Origin: Aestuariivita sp.
Lineage (GTDB): Bacteria > Pseudomonadota > Alphaproteobacteria > Rhodobacterales > Rhodobacteraceae
Direction of reading: 5' to 3'
Assembly: GCA_026709985.1 (NCBI GenBank)
Contig: JAPORY010000121.1
Coordinates: 1-40,990 of the forward strand
DNA: 40,990 bases
In this document: positions 1 through 7,840 of the stretch, piece after piece
Position numbering within the stretch: position 1 is the first letter of the stretch
How the letters are laid out: every line of letters begins with the position of its first letter
Made by a program: the position numbers and the translations under genes
Notes under the pieces: model-generated
Databases searched by the model: none
Told to the model about the DNA's origin: nothing
The model's input: the letters and a program-made list of their open reading frames with translations, nothing else

Positions 1-30
1 TTCCGGTTCTTGTTTAGGTTTTTCGGTCAT
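1..30 (-). CDS. dnaX: Probable start of dnaX (DNA polymerase III tau/gamma), partial
   Basis: Only the first ten codons lie in the window, reading MTEKPKQEPE on the minus strand from an ATG at 30 and running off the left edge. They cannot identify the protein. The call rests on position: in many bacteria the SRP RNA gene sits just upstream of dnaX in the same orientation, as here. No clear Shine-Dalgarno is visible. Inference from synteny only. Confidence 0.35.
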   Translation of the reverse strand, partial: MTEKPKQEPE

Positions 31-244
31 CGCATAAAGACCGGAGGGAGGAAGCAATCTATCGGGATCCGTTTTAGCAAAGGTTATAATCCCCAAAGAT
101 TGTGAAGCGCTACGTAACTCATTGCCGTGCGAATGGTGCACATATTTTTGAGTAAATCGTTTGATCAGAAGGCACGGGCAGCATCAAGCACTCGGCTGTA
201 ATGCTGTAAACTAAAGCCTCCCCGATTATGTGATCTGATCAGGC

Positions 245-338
245 GAGAGGTTGGTCAACGACCCAAGCGGGGCTCGTTACGGCTGCTTCCTTCCGGACCT
301 GACCGGGTTGGCGAGGCGCTTACCCGCGCCAACCTCTC
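245..338 (-). ncRNA. ffs: Bacterial small SRP RNA (4.5S RNA)
   Basis: The minus strand carries the nearly invariant SRP apical-loop core GGTCAGGTCCGGAAGGAAGC followed by AGCCGTAACGA. The outer ends pair: GAGAGGTTGG at 245-254 is the reverse complement of CCAACCTCTC at 329-338, closing a long hairpin of about 94 nt, the usual size of the Alu-less bacterial RNA. It binds Ffh and directs nascent membrane proteins to FtsY. The ends are taken from the terminal helix and may be off by a few bases. Confidence 0.93.
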
Positions 339-491
339 AACGTACAGCTAACAGTACCAATTTCGAATTACAAGTCAAAACTAGGCAGATCCCAAGCCAA
401 AAATAGGAACCCTCGAGAATGGAATTGCCGACGAGACCGTCCCAGCACCAGATGGCGGCGTTTCCCGAAAGCGAAGCGGAGCAAGCTGGCT

Positions 492-800
492 ATGACCGCT
501 AAGCAGTTATCAGCAGTTCCTAGCAGCGAGGCTCGACCTGCTGTTCGCTTCGACCACGAATCAGTCTGGCTAATTCCGCGGCAGATGATGAAGGTTTTCG
601 GGACTTCAACTGGCAACGAAAGCCTGAATTTCAAAAAACGTTTATGCGACAAGAGAACTGGAGGGATCGCAAATGCCGAGGATTCCTCGGCAGTTCGATT
701 AGCAAGCTAACGAAAAATCCAGCGCAAAGCCATATGCTATAACCTCGACGCGATTATTTCCATCGGTAACCGGTTCAAATCGAAGCGATCTTATTCACCT
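492..800 (+). pseudogene. Decayed RhuM-family (virulence protein RhuM/Fic-DOC-like) gene
   Basis: The first frame (492 onward) contains VRFDHESVWLIPRQMMKVFG, which matches the RhuM N-terminal signature (V.FE...VWLTQ.QMAELF). After the A-run near 634 the frame is lost. One frame over it resumes as NVYATRELEG, matching the family's N-F-REGEL segment, then meets a TAG. A third frame at about 738-790 gives YNLDAIISIGNRFKSKR, the conserved family motif YNLD.I.SVGYR.NS.R. At least two frameshifts and one stop are therefore visible. RhuM genes are typically accessory, near mobile elements. The end point is approximate because similarity fades after 800. Confidence 0.6.
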
Positions 801-937
801 AAAGCCGCGTTTCGTGTAAACGCACGGAATCATCATTTTTTTTGGTGCCAAACTTTAGCGAAATATCAATGCATCGGTTCAGTTGCTCGTGCGAGGCTAT
901 CTGTCGCTAAAGCCGCCAACAACAAGGAGAAGACTTC

Positions 938-1930
938 GTGCAAAATGATATGCGAGTTATGGAAATCTCGACCGCAGGGGGGCCAGAGGTTCTAAGTCTC
1001 GCCTCAAGACGAATACCCAAGCCTCAACATGATCAAGTCGTCATCAAGGTCGCCTGGGCCGGTGTAAACAGACCCGATATTTTGCAACGAATGGGCGCGT
1101 ATGCACCACCAGCAAATGCGAGTGATCTACCAGGGCTCGAAGCATCCGGCGAAATCATCGCCCTTGGCGAAGGGGTTGTTGAATGGTCGGTCGGAGACCA
1201 AGTTTGTGCGTTGCTACCAGGCGGTGGCTACGCTGACTATGCGGTAACATCCGCAGCACACTGCCTCCCAATCCCTGCGAGCCTAAGCCTAAGAGAAGCA
1301 GCTTGCCTGCCGGAAACATTCTTTACCGTCTATTCAAATGTCTTCATGCGCGGGAAACTAGCAGCGGGGGAAATCTTCCTCGTTCACGGCGGCTCTTCCG
1401 GAATCGGCACGACGGCCATTCAATTAGGAAAACTATTTGCGGCGAGAGTTTTCACGACAGCTGGCTCAGAAGAAAAATGTGCAGCTTGCACAAACCTTGG
1501 CGCGGAGCGTGCGATCCATTATCATGATGAAGACTTTGTCTCAATCCTCCTGAAAGAAGGTGGCGCCGATCTGATTCTTGATATGGTTGGGGGTAGCTAC
1601 ATCGCTCGCAACCTCAAAGCTCTCGCAGAGGACGGTAGATTGATACAAATAGCCTTCTTGCACGGCTCAACAGTCGAACTGAACCTTGCCCGCCTTATGA
1701 CCCGTCGCCTCATCGTCACCGGATCAACGCTTCGTCCGCAATCAGATCTGGCTAAAGCAAAAATTGCACAAAAGTTACGATCGGAAGTTTGGCCCTACCT
1801 AGAGAATAAACGGATTCAACCAGTCATCGACTCTGAATTCCCGTTAGAGAACGCTCACGAAGCCCACCGTCGCATGGAAAGTTCGGCGCATATCGGCAAG
1901 ATCGTCCTGAAAGTAGCAGACTCGAAGTAA
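938..1930 (+). CDS. NAD(P)H:quinone oxidoreductase, PIG3/zeta-crystallin type
   Basis: A 330-residue zinc-independent medium-chain reductase. The N-terminal GroES-like part has GVNRPDILQRMG and a GLE.SG.I segment. The Rossmann part carries the nucleotide-binding motif VHGGSSGIGTTAIQLGK near residues 151-167. The C-terminus ends in the usual HIGKIVLKV. The zinc-binding cysteines of true alcohol dehydrogenases are absent, and the family reduces quinones with NADPH. A GTG start at 938 is chosen because AAGGAG at 924-929 is well spaced; an in-frame ATG at 950 is an alternative. It lies alone upstream of trcR, a pairing I recall from other alphaproteobacteria. Confidence 0.9.
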   Translation: MQNDMRVMEISTAGGPEVLSLASRRIPKPQHDQVVIKVAWAGVNRPDILQRMGAYAPPANASDLPGLEASGEIIALGEGVVEWSVGDQVCALLPGGGYADYAVTSAAHCLPIPASLSLREAACLPETFFTVYSNVFMRGKLAAGEIFLVHGGSSGIGTTAIQLGKLFAARVFTTAGSEEKCAACTNLGAERAIHYHDEDFVSILLKEGGADLILDMVGGSYIARNLKALAEDGRLIQIAFLHGSTVELNLARLMTRRLIVTGSTLRPQSDLAKAKIAQKLRSEVWPYLENKRIQPVIDSEFPLENAHEAHRRMESSAHIGKIVLKVADSK

Positions 1931-1936
1931 TTCCGA

Positions 1937-2098
1937 CTAATGCAGCGTTGAAAGGTCATCAGCCGAGTCCTCATTGCCAAAATTCATTCGATCCTTCCAA
2001 CCCAGTAGTTTGCGCTCAACAGAAGTTGTCTCAGGTTCAGTACCCATCATCCGCCGTTCCATCAAATAATGAATTGCACCTCCGAAAGGAAACAGCAA
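1937..2098 (-). CDS. Possible small ORF between qor and trcR, function unknown
   Basis: On the minus strand a 53-codon frame runs from a TTG at 2098 to a TAG at 1937-1939, with an internal ATG at 2062 leaving 41 codons. The N-terminal part is hydrophobic (LLFPFGGAIHYLM) and the rest is charged. In some alphaproteobacteria a small DUF1192 gene lies near here, but this sequence does not resemble that family. No convincing ribosome-binding site is seen. It may be a relic or chance. Confidence 0.2.
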   Translation of the reverse strand: MLFPFGGAIHYLMERRMMGTEPETTSVERKLLGWKDRMNFGNEDSADDLSTLH

Positions 2099-2316
2099 AT
2101 TAATGTGACTTAGCTTTGACGAATTCCGTTCTATTTGCTACCAAAACAACCCCATTTTCGAGACAAAATGCTTTTGAGGTTCAGGTTCAAATGGTGTTAA
2201 TTAATCTGCTGCCTCGCCTTGATGGTCATCCCTACAATAACCCCACACGGCTTTGGGGTTGCAGAATTTGCCTTTCTAAGAAATACTGCACGCTAGCTTT
2301 TTGGAGAATAACCACT

Positions 2317-3108
2317 ATGACAAAACCGCTGATGGCAAAAGCCACCGCCGTCTGGCTTGTTGACAATACAACGATTAGCTTCAAGCAAATTGCTGACTTC
2401 GTTGAGATGCACGAACTTGAAATTCAAGGCATTGCCGACGGCGATGTAGCGGCCGGGGTCAAGGGCTTTGATCCGATTGCGAGCAACCAACTGTCGCAAG
2501 AGGAAATCACCGCCGCCGAGAACGACCCGCAGCACAAATTGACACTGAAGTTCAATCCTGCCGCTGTCGGAGAAGAAAAGCGGCGCGGCCCCCGATATAC
2601 CCCCTTGTCAAAAAGACAGGATAAACCTGCCGCTATCTTGTGGTTGGTAAAATTTCATCCTGAACTGACGGATTCACAAATCTCTAAACTTGTCGGAACG
2701 ACAAAGCCGACTATCTTGGCTATTCGAAATCGAACCCACTGGAACATTTCTAATCTCCAGCCCGTTGACCCTGTCGCACTCGGTCTAACAAAGCAATCTG
2801 AACTCGACCAAGCGGTTCAGAAAGCAGCTGAGCGCAAGGCAAAAGAAACTCCGAACAGTCCTGAGAAAGAGAGCCGCAAACTCATCCCAACCGAACAAAG
2901 CCTTGCCATGGAAACCAACGTTAAAATTCCGACAGCGATAGAGGGTTTGGAATCATTCTCGCTTGGCACAACCGAAACGCCCAAAGCGATTGAGGAACGA
3001 TCCGAAGCCATCACTGCGGCTGAAAATCTTTTCGACTTGCCAAAAGCTGGTGAAGCCGATCATCGCGAAAAACCACTTCACCGCCAAAGTAGACGCGCTC
3101 ACAGATAA
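2317..3108 (+). CDS. trcR: Cell-cycle transcriptional regulator TrcR (DUF1013)
   Basis: A 263-residue protein of the alphaproteobacteria-specific DUF1013/TrcR family, which interacts with RNA polymerase and affects cell-cycle gene expression in the studied relatives. Diagnostic segments are MAKATAVWLVDNTTISFKQI, the FVEMHELEIQGIADGD stretch, and KPAAILWLVKFHPELTDSQI, which leads into a helix-turn-helix-like LVGTTKPTILAIRNRTHWN. The ATG at 2317 is preferred over the longer frame from 2116 because GGAG lies at 2303-2306 and family members start here. The tail after about residue 180 is low-complexity and longer than I expect for the family. An adjacent frame past 3060 also looks protein-like, so a late frameshift altering the last residues is possible. 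Confidence 0.88.
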   Translation: MTKPLMAKATAVWLVDNTTISFKQIADFVEMHELEIQGIADGDVAAGVKGFDPIASNQLSQEEITAAENDPQHKLTLKFNPAAVGEEKRRGPRYTPLSKRQDKPAAILWLVKFHPELTDSQISKLVGTTKPTILAIRNRTHWNISNLQPVDPVALGLTKQSELDQAVQKAAERKAKETPNSPEKESRKLIPTEQSLAMETNVKIPTAIEGLESFSLGTTETPKAIEERSEAITAAENLFDLPKAGEADHREKPLHRQSRRAHR

Positions 3109-3273
3109 TCAAGCCCCCACCCCCGAAAGCAAATGCGCGTGTTCGAGACAACTGCGCGCCTGATCTTGGAAACTGACCCAGCAACCACCAGTCAGAACAC
3201 GATCAAGATTGGCACTCACAGTACTTCATTGGGTGATTGAGAAAACTAGCGGAAAGGTCAGGAATGGTCCTGA

Positions 3274-3307
3274 GGAGCAATTATTGGGTTGCTCCAGAGT
3301 GTTTTAT
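3274..3307 (+). terminator. Possible terminator between trcR and parE
   Basis: A 7-bp inverted repeat, GGAGCAA (3274-3280) and TTGCTCC (3289-3295), with an 8-nt loop is followed by AGAGTGTTTTAT. The stem is moderate and the T-run is short and slightly displaced, so it is a weak candidate. The rest of 3109-3392 shows no gene. Confidence 0.3.
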
Positions 3308-3392
3308 CTAAATACACGGCCATATCTCAACATCAAGGCTTTACATGAAAATACCGATTATATATGGTATTTTGTATTGGTTTCCCTTTTGA

Positions 3393-5345
3393 ATGAGCGC
3401 CATCTTGGATACCGCAACTTTAGCCTATGATGCGTCCGACATTGAGGTACTTGAGGGTCTTGAGCCGGTCCGAAAACGACCGGGTATGTATATTGGCGGG
3501 ACCGACGGACAGGCTCTGCATCACTTGGTGGCAGAGATTCTTGATAACGCGATGGATGAGGCGGTAGCTGGTTACGCTACGCGGATCGAAATCTCATTGC
3601 ACGATGACTATGCCGTCACGATCCGAGATAACGGTCGAGGCATTCCCGTCTCCCCCCACCCTAAATTTCCTGAAAAAAGTGCGCTGGAGGTCATCTTTTG
3701 TACTTTACATGCGGGCGGAAAGTTTTCAGGTGAGGCCTACGAGATTTCTGGCGGGCTGCACGGCGTTGGCGCCTCGGTCGTCAACGCCCTGTCCGACTCG
3801 CTGATCGTCGAAGTTGCTCGGGACCGACAATTGTACGAGCAAAGGTTCTCGCGCGGCCAACCGTTAGGTCCTTTGAGGAATTTGGGCGAAGTCCATAACC
3901 GCCGCGGTACAACCGTGACATTTCACGCCGACGAAGAAATCTTTGGCCGTCATCGGTTTAAAGCGGCAAAGCTATTTGCCATGGCTCGCTCTAAAGCTTA
4001 TCTTTTTTCGGGAGTTGAAATTCGTTGGCGGTCACAAATTGAGGATGCAAGTGTCCCCGAAAATGCGACCTTCCACTTTCCCGACGGTCTTTCCGATTAT
4101 CTCAACGAACGCCTAACAGGACAATCTTGCTATGCGGAAAATCCGTTTGCGGGAACTGTAGACTTTAAGGAAAAGTTCGAACAACCAGGGCGGGTGGAAT
4201 GGGCAATAAATTGGGGCCCGGGGCAAGAGGGATTTATTCAATCTTATTGCAACACAGTTCCGACGCCCGAAGGTGGTACGCACGAGTCGGGTTTTTGGGC
4301 CGCAATTCTCAAAGGTATTCGGGCTCACGGCGAGCTCGCGAACAATCGTAAAGCGTCTCAAATCAGTCGCGACGATGTTATGACGACTGGTTGCGCATTA
4401 TTGAGTTGTTTTATTCGCGAACCTGAGTTCGTGGGGCAGACCAAAGACCGCCTCTCAACTGCTGAGGCGCAACGAATGATTGAGAATGCCGTTCGCGATC
4501 ACTTCGACAACTGGCTGGCTGCAGATACCAAAAGTGCGGGCGCCATCTTGGATTTTCTCATTCTTCGTGCTGAGGAGCGTATCCGAAGACGACAGGAGAA
4601 AGAAACACAGCGGAAGTCGGCGACTCGTAAACTTCGTCTCCCCGGCAAACTCGTCGATTGCACGCGACGCGAGCGTGAGGGAACCGAGATCTTTATCGTT
4701 GAGGGGGATAGTGCTGGTGGCTCGGCAAAAATGGCGCGAGAACGCACGACGCAAGCCCTATTACCTTTGCGTGGCAAAATACTCAATGTGCTGGGCTCAG
4801 CTTCAAATAAGCTTGAGTCAAACGCCGAGATTGCTGATTTAAGCCAAGCACTCGGGGTAGGGTTGGGCTCTAAATTCAATGTTGATGACTTGCGTTATGA
4901 AAAAGTCATTATTATGACGGATGCCGATGTCGACGGTGCCCATATTGCTTCGCTGCTGATGACATTTTTTTTTGCCAAAATGCGTTCAATTATTGATGCT
5001 GGTCATCTCTATCTCGCTTGCCCACCGTTGTTTCGGCTCGCTCAGGGGAATCAAAGAATCTATGCCCTCGACGAACTCGAACGGGATCAATTCTTAAAGC
5101 GCGGGCTTGGAGGAAAGGGTCAAATCACCGTCTCACGTTTTAAGGGCTTGGGTGAAATGGACGCCAAGGATTTAAAAGAGACGACTATGGATCCGCAGTC
5201 TCGCAAACTGATCAAAGTGACCATTGATGAAGAGCAGCCAGGTCAGACAGATGACTTGGTGGAGCGGCTCATGGGCAAAAAAGCGGAAGCGCGATTTGAC
5301 TACATCCAGGAAAACGCTCGCTTCGTCCCCGATATCGACATCTAA
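3393..5345 (+). CDS. parE: DNA topoisomerase IV subunit B
   Basis: A 650-residue type IIA topoisomerase ATPase subunit, normal length for alphaproteobacterial ParE. The GHKL ATPase domain shows EILDNAMDEAVAG (Mg/ATP Asn), DNGRGIPV and GGLHGVGASVVNALS. The TOPRIM domain has IVEGDSAGGSAK near residue 437 and DADVDGAHI near 510. The C-terminus keeps FKGLGEMDAKDLKETTMDP. The short TOPRIM-to-end distance and the opening ASDIEVLEGLEPVRKRPGMY favour ParE over GyrB. With ParC it decatenates daughter chromosomes. The ATG at 3393 has no strong Shine-Dalgarno. A short inverted repeat follows the stop but has no T-tract. Confidence 0.96.
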   Translation: MSAILDTATLAYDASDIEVLEGLEPVRKRPGMYIGGTDGQALHHLVAEILDNAMDEAVAGYATRIEISLHDDYAVTIRDNGRGIPVSPHPKFPEKSALEVIFCTLHAGGKFSGEAYEISGGLHGVGASVVNALSDSLIVEVARDRQLYEQRFSRGQPLGPLRNLGEVHNRRGTTVTFHADEEIFGRHRFKAAKLFAMARSKAYLFSGVEIRWRSQIEDASVPENATFHFPDGLSDYLNERLTGQSCYAENPFAGTVDFKEKFEQPGRVEWAINWGPGQEGFIQSYCNTVPTPEGGTHESGFWAAILKGIRAHGELANNRKASQISRDDVMTTGCALLSCFIREPEFVGQTKDRLSTAEAQRMIENAVRDHFDNWLAADTKSAGAILDFLILRAEERIRRRQEKETQRKSATRKLRLPGKLVDCTRREREGTEIFIVEGDSAGGSAKMARERTTQALLPLRGKILNVLGSASNKLESNAEIADLSQALGVGLGSKFNVDDLRYEKVIIMTDADVDGAHIASLLMTFFFAKMRSIIDAGHLYLACPPLFRLAQGNQRIYALDELERDQFLKRGLGGKGQITVSRFKGLGEMDAKDLKETTMDPQSRKLIKVTIDEEQPGQTDDLVERLMGKKAEARFDYIQENARFVPDIDI

Positions 5346-5438
5346 CCTAAAACGTGACGGATCTCCTGAGATCGGGCTAGCTACTTGGTTACTACCCACT
5401 GTCAGCTACTAAGGGCCCTAGTCATAATAACATGGACA

Positions 5439-5656
5439 TTATTCTTGTGGCGAGATGCTGTAATTCCATTCGCCGCGAACAGCTCTTTTGCGCAACGCTA
5501 GAGCTTTCATCTGCTGATTGGTGACCTTAATGCCCGTCGGGTACATAGTGCGATCCAACTCGGCGTGTATCGTCAGTCCGTTTGCCGTTTTGGTTGCCAC
5601 GATCAGTTCGACACCAACCTGCTGACTGACGAGCGGACAACCGCGAGTTTTGCGTC
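5439..5656 (-). pseudogene. C-terminal relic of an ISAzo13-family transposase
   Basis: The minus strand ends at a TAA (5439-5441) with the segment GEWNYSISPQE, preceded by ATKTANGLTIHAELDRTMYP and TGIKVTNQQM. This matches the conserved C-terminal block of ISAzo13-type ('Rhodopirellula transposase DDE') proteins, which read roughly IAATTT..GL.V.AELD...YP.GVK.SD.EM ... FHGEWNYTI. A TGA in frame lies just upstream of about 5656 and the rest of the transposase is missing. No terminal inverted repeats could be assigned. It marks an old insertion downstream of parE. Confidence 0.6.
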
Positions 5657-5711
5657 ATAAACTAAACATCCGATGCTCAATCTTGTTCTTCCTGCTGGTT
5701 CCTAGTAGAAA

Positions 5712-5893
5712 ATGACAAACCGAGACAGTCAGGCCGAGCGCGTTGGTCAGTTATTGGAGTTCGCATCTCAATCACACTACCCGACTCTCTGATTGAGCAG
5801 ATCGACTCAGTCACCGATAATCGCTCGGTTTTCTTTGCCGAGATGGCGCACGATCAGATTATATCCCTTCGCGGCGACACCAGTTCTATATAA
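5712..5893 (+). pseudogene. Possible decayed ribbon-helix-helix antitoxin-like gene
   Basis: From 5759 to 5893 the plus strand encodes VRISITLPDSLIEQIDSVTD followed by NRSVFFAEMA, close to the ribbon-helix-helix pattern of CopG/ParD-type antitoxins (RISI.LP..L...ID.....NRS.FI...). The only upstream ATG (5712) is in another frame and gives MTNRDSQAERVGQLLEF before meeting a stop, so one frameshift would join the two parts. The region also overlaps an ORF on the other strand. A relic is the best reading; the short match could be chance. Confidence 0.3.
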
Positions 5894-6057
5894 ACAACCG
5901 ACCGCAAATTTTGTTGCAGGTCCCGATACCGCTTCGTTCACTTGCGACATCTCGGCCTTCAGCAAATCGATGCGATATGCAAGCGTACGATCATTAGGTA
6001 TATTGTTCATCATTACAACTTTTGTTCTATTGCAGACAGGGGTCGGTAACAAACCCT

Positions 6058-6657
6058 CTACCCACCCCCGCCAAAGTAGTGAAGGTATCCTATGATCGCG
6101 CTGGTAAGTGTGATCGCAGTACCGATAAGCCATTTCAAATGCGTGGCCGTATTCTGCGCAATGAGGGCTTTCATTCTAGCCTCAAGTCGTTCCAAATTGA
6201 CCGTGTGTGCTGACTCAAGGCGTTCAAAATCGACTTTGTGCGCTACCGCAAGGCGTTCAATGTCAGCCCTAAGTTGTTCAAAATTGGACTTGTCTACTGC
6301 CTCAAGGCGTTCAAAATCGACCTTCTGTGCTGCCTCAAGTCGTTCCAAATTGACCGTGTGTGCTGACTCAAGGCGTTCAATGTCGGCCCTAAGTTGTTCA
6401 AAATTGGACTTGTCTACTGCCTCAAGGCGTTCAAAATCGACCTTCTGTGCTGCCTCAAGTCGTTCCAAATTGACCGTGTGTGCTGACTCAAGGCGTTCAA
6501 TGTCGGCCCTAAGTTGTTCAATGTCGGCCTTGGTCGCAACCCCACCCATTAATACCGCGTGCAGAGAGTGAACAATGGCGTCAGCCTGCTTTGTTTGAAA
6601 GCCCGCGTCACGAAATCTCTGAAATTCACTATGCGTATCAAAGAGCGGTTCAGCCAT
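6058..6657 (-). CDS. DUF1640-like coiled-coil protein with C-terminal membrane anchor
   Basis: The N-terminus FDTHSEFQRFRDAGFQTKQA and the segment VATKADIEQLRADIERLE match the DUF1640/CCDC90-like bacterial coiled-coil family. A long heptad-rich middle follows (repeats of R-A-D-I-E-R-L-E and F-E-R-L-E-A), then one hydrophobic helix, LKWLIGTAITLTSAIIGYLH, near the C-terminus. It is probably a membrane-anchored coiled coil; its function is not known. The ATG at 6657 is chosen over a TTG at 6669, giving 199 residues. The length is inflated by an exact 40-residue internal duplication. Such genes are scattered and often near mobile DNA, as here beside IS relics. Confidence 0.7.
   Translation of the reverse strand: MAEPLFDTHSEFQRFRDAGFQTKQADAIVHSLHAVLMGGVATKADIEQLRADIERLESAHTVNLERLEAAQKVDFERLEAVDKSNFEQLRADIERLESAHTVNLERLEAAQKVDFERLEAVDKSNFEQLRADIERLAVAHKVDFERLESAHTVNLERLEARMKALIAQNTATHLKWLIGTAITLTSAIIGYLHYFGGGG
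6251..6490. repeat. Tandem 120-bp duplication inside the coiled-coil gene
   Basis: Units 6251-6370 and 6371-6490 are nearly identical (one visible difference, CAGCCCT versus CGGCCCT), and a third partial unit of about 30 bp begins at 6491. The period of 120 bp is 40 codons, so the reading frame is kept. Near identity points to a recent duplication or slippage event. Confidence 0.95.
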
Positions 6658-6970
6658 TGTCCGATACAAATCTGCGATTTGATTTCTCTCTCAAATTTTG
6701 AGGAACTATAATATTGCAAACTCCCGATTGCAAGTTCAACTCGGCGATCAGACATATTTCTCAGATTTCTATTTTGCAAACAAGGTTTGTAACGCTCATC
6801 CAAAAACTTTGCGTGAGAAATACCTTTTGTTGTATTTGCTCACTCAACAAAGATTTGCAAAAGTTGCCCACAGAGAAACTAGGCACATTCTAATCCGATT
6901 GATGATCGGTCAAGAACGCCAATTGCAAATAGAATTTATCGGCATCTACAGATGAGCAGTTCTCAGAAAG
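6658..6970. other. Intergenic stretch, AT-rich, no gene recognised
   Basis: Between the coiled-coil gene and soeC. Open frames exist on both strands (for example 6698-6955 plus), but none has a family match or a ribosome-binding site. It is visibly AT-richer than its neighbours and may carry the coiled-coil gene's promoter. Confidence 0.5.
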
Positions 6971-7840
6971 TCAGCGAACGCCATAATAAAAACTCACAAC
7001 ATGTTCGGCTTCGGCAAAAAATAGCCAGCGCGAAACAAGTGCCCCCAATGTGTGCAATAGAACGGCAAACGCGGCAATCAGGTGACTGTGCGGCAGACTG
7101 AGAAGAATCAACGGCAACGCAAACGCCAAAATTGCGGCAACTAAGCGAAGTAACTTCGCATGGTGACGGGCAATGACAAACGCCATCTCGCGTGTCAAAT
7201 AGTTGGCTTCGGTATGTGGCGACTCTAAACTCCGAGGATTGCCAATGGCGCCCAACCCCGTAGCAGTCTTGAGCGAAGTTCCAGAATGATGCAAAGCGCG
7301 GTCACCCCGAAGCCACCATGCCAATTGTATGCCAGCGGTTATGGCAAGCAACAATCGTGCCCAATCTAATTCTCCGACAAGCAAAGCACCGCCCGAAGCG
7401 GCGTATGCCAGAAATAGGGATGGCGTGAGTGCCGAGTTCCAGCGCGGTACCGTGCGCAATTGGGCATAAATCATCGATGTCGTCAGGACCGTTGCGACGC
7501 AAAAGGTGCTACCCAGCCACCCAATCCATGACCAGTGTGCCGCCGAAAAAACCCGACCAGCAGCTAGAATCGTCATTACGACCAAAGCAAAAACTGCGCA
7601 GCAGCCCTCCCGCGATAACCAACTTGTTCGCCATTGCGAAAAAGCCTTCAAGGCCCGCTCTGGATGTCCAAGATGAAATGTCGACGCGAGTAGCCCGCCA
7701 GTACTCAACAGAAAAGCCAGCACAAAAAAAACCAACGCAATAGAGCCGGTCGAACCAAAACCGAGCCCCAAAAAAAACAGGAGCCCAAATCCCATACCCG
7801 ACAATACTGTAAAGAGAATTATAGATGGTGCCGGATGCAT
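6971..7840 (-). CDS. soeC: Sulfite dehydrogenase (quinone) membrane anchor SoeC, DmsC family
   Basis: A 289-residue integral membrane protein of the DmsC family. It opens with HPAPSIILFTVLSGMGFGLL and contains STFHLGHPERALKAFSQWRT, the typical DmsC loop motif, plus about eight hydrophobic helices. It anchors the complex and passes electrons to the quinone pool. Its ATG overlaps the soeB TAA by one base (TAATG), so translation is coupled. The last helices end in WLFFAEAEHVVSFYYG, normal for the family. Assignment as SoeC rather than DmsC or PsrC depends on the SoeA-like catalytic gene at 9033-11870. Confidence 0.88.
   Translation of the reverse strand: MHPAPSIILFTVLSGMGFGLLFFLGLGFGSTGSIALVFFVLAFLLSTGGLLASTFHLGHPERALKAFSQWRTSWLSREGCCAVFALVVMTILAAGRVFSAAHWSWIGWLGSTFCVATVLTTSMIYAQLRTVPRWNSALTPSLFLAYAASGGALLVGELDWARLLLAITAGIQLAWWLRGDRALHHSGTSLKTATGLGAIGNPRSLESPHTEANYLTREMAFVIARHHAKLLRLVAAILAFALPLILLSLPHSHLIAAFAVLLHTLGALVSRWLFFAEAEHVVSFYYGVR

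Noticed and set aside
368-652. Minus-strand 94-codon ORF
   Set aside because: It is antisense to the RhuM relic, whose conserved motifs explain the sequence on the plus strand.
2116-2316. Extended N-terminus of TrcR
   Set aside because: The extra 67 residues have no similarity to DUF1013, and the Shine-Dalgarno sits before the ATG at 2317.
5346-5400. Terminator after parE (GATCTCCTGAGATC)
   Set aside because: The inverted repeat is short with almost no loop and no T-tract follows.
5807-6133. Minus-strand ORF with NDRTLAYRIDLLKAEM
   Set aside because: It overlaps the end of the coiled-coil gene and the plus-strand ribbon-helix-helix-like stretch. No family match and no ribosome-binding site; left as an unassigned open frame.
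6698-6955. 85-codon plus-strand ORF
   Set aside because: AT-rich, no motif, no Shine-Dalgarno, and competes with an equally open minus-strand frame.
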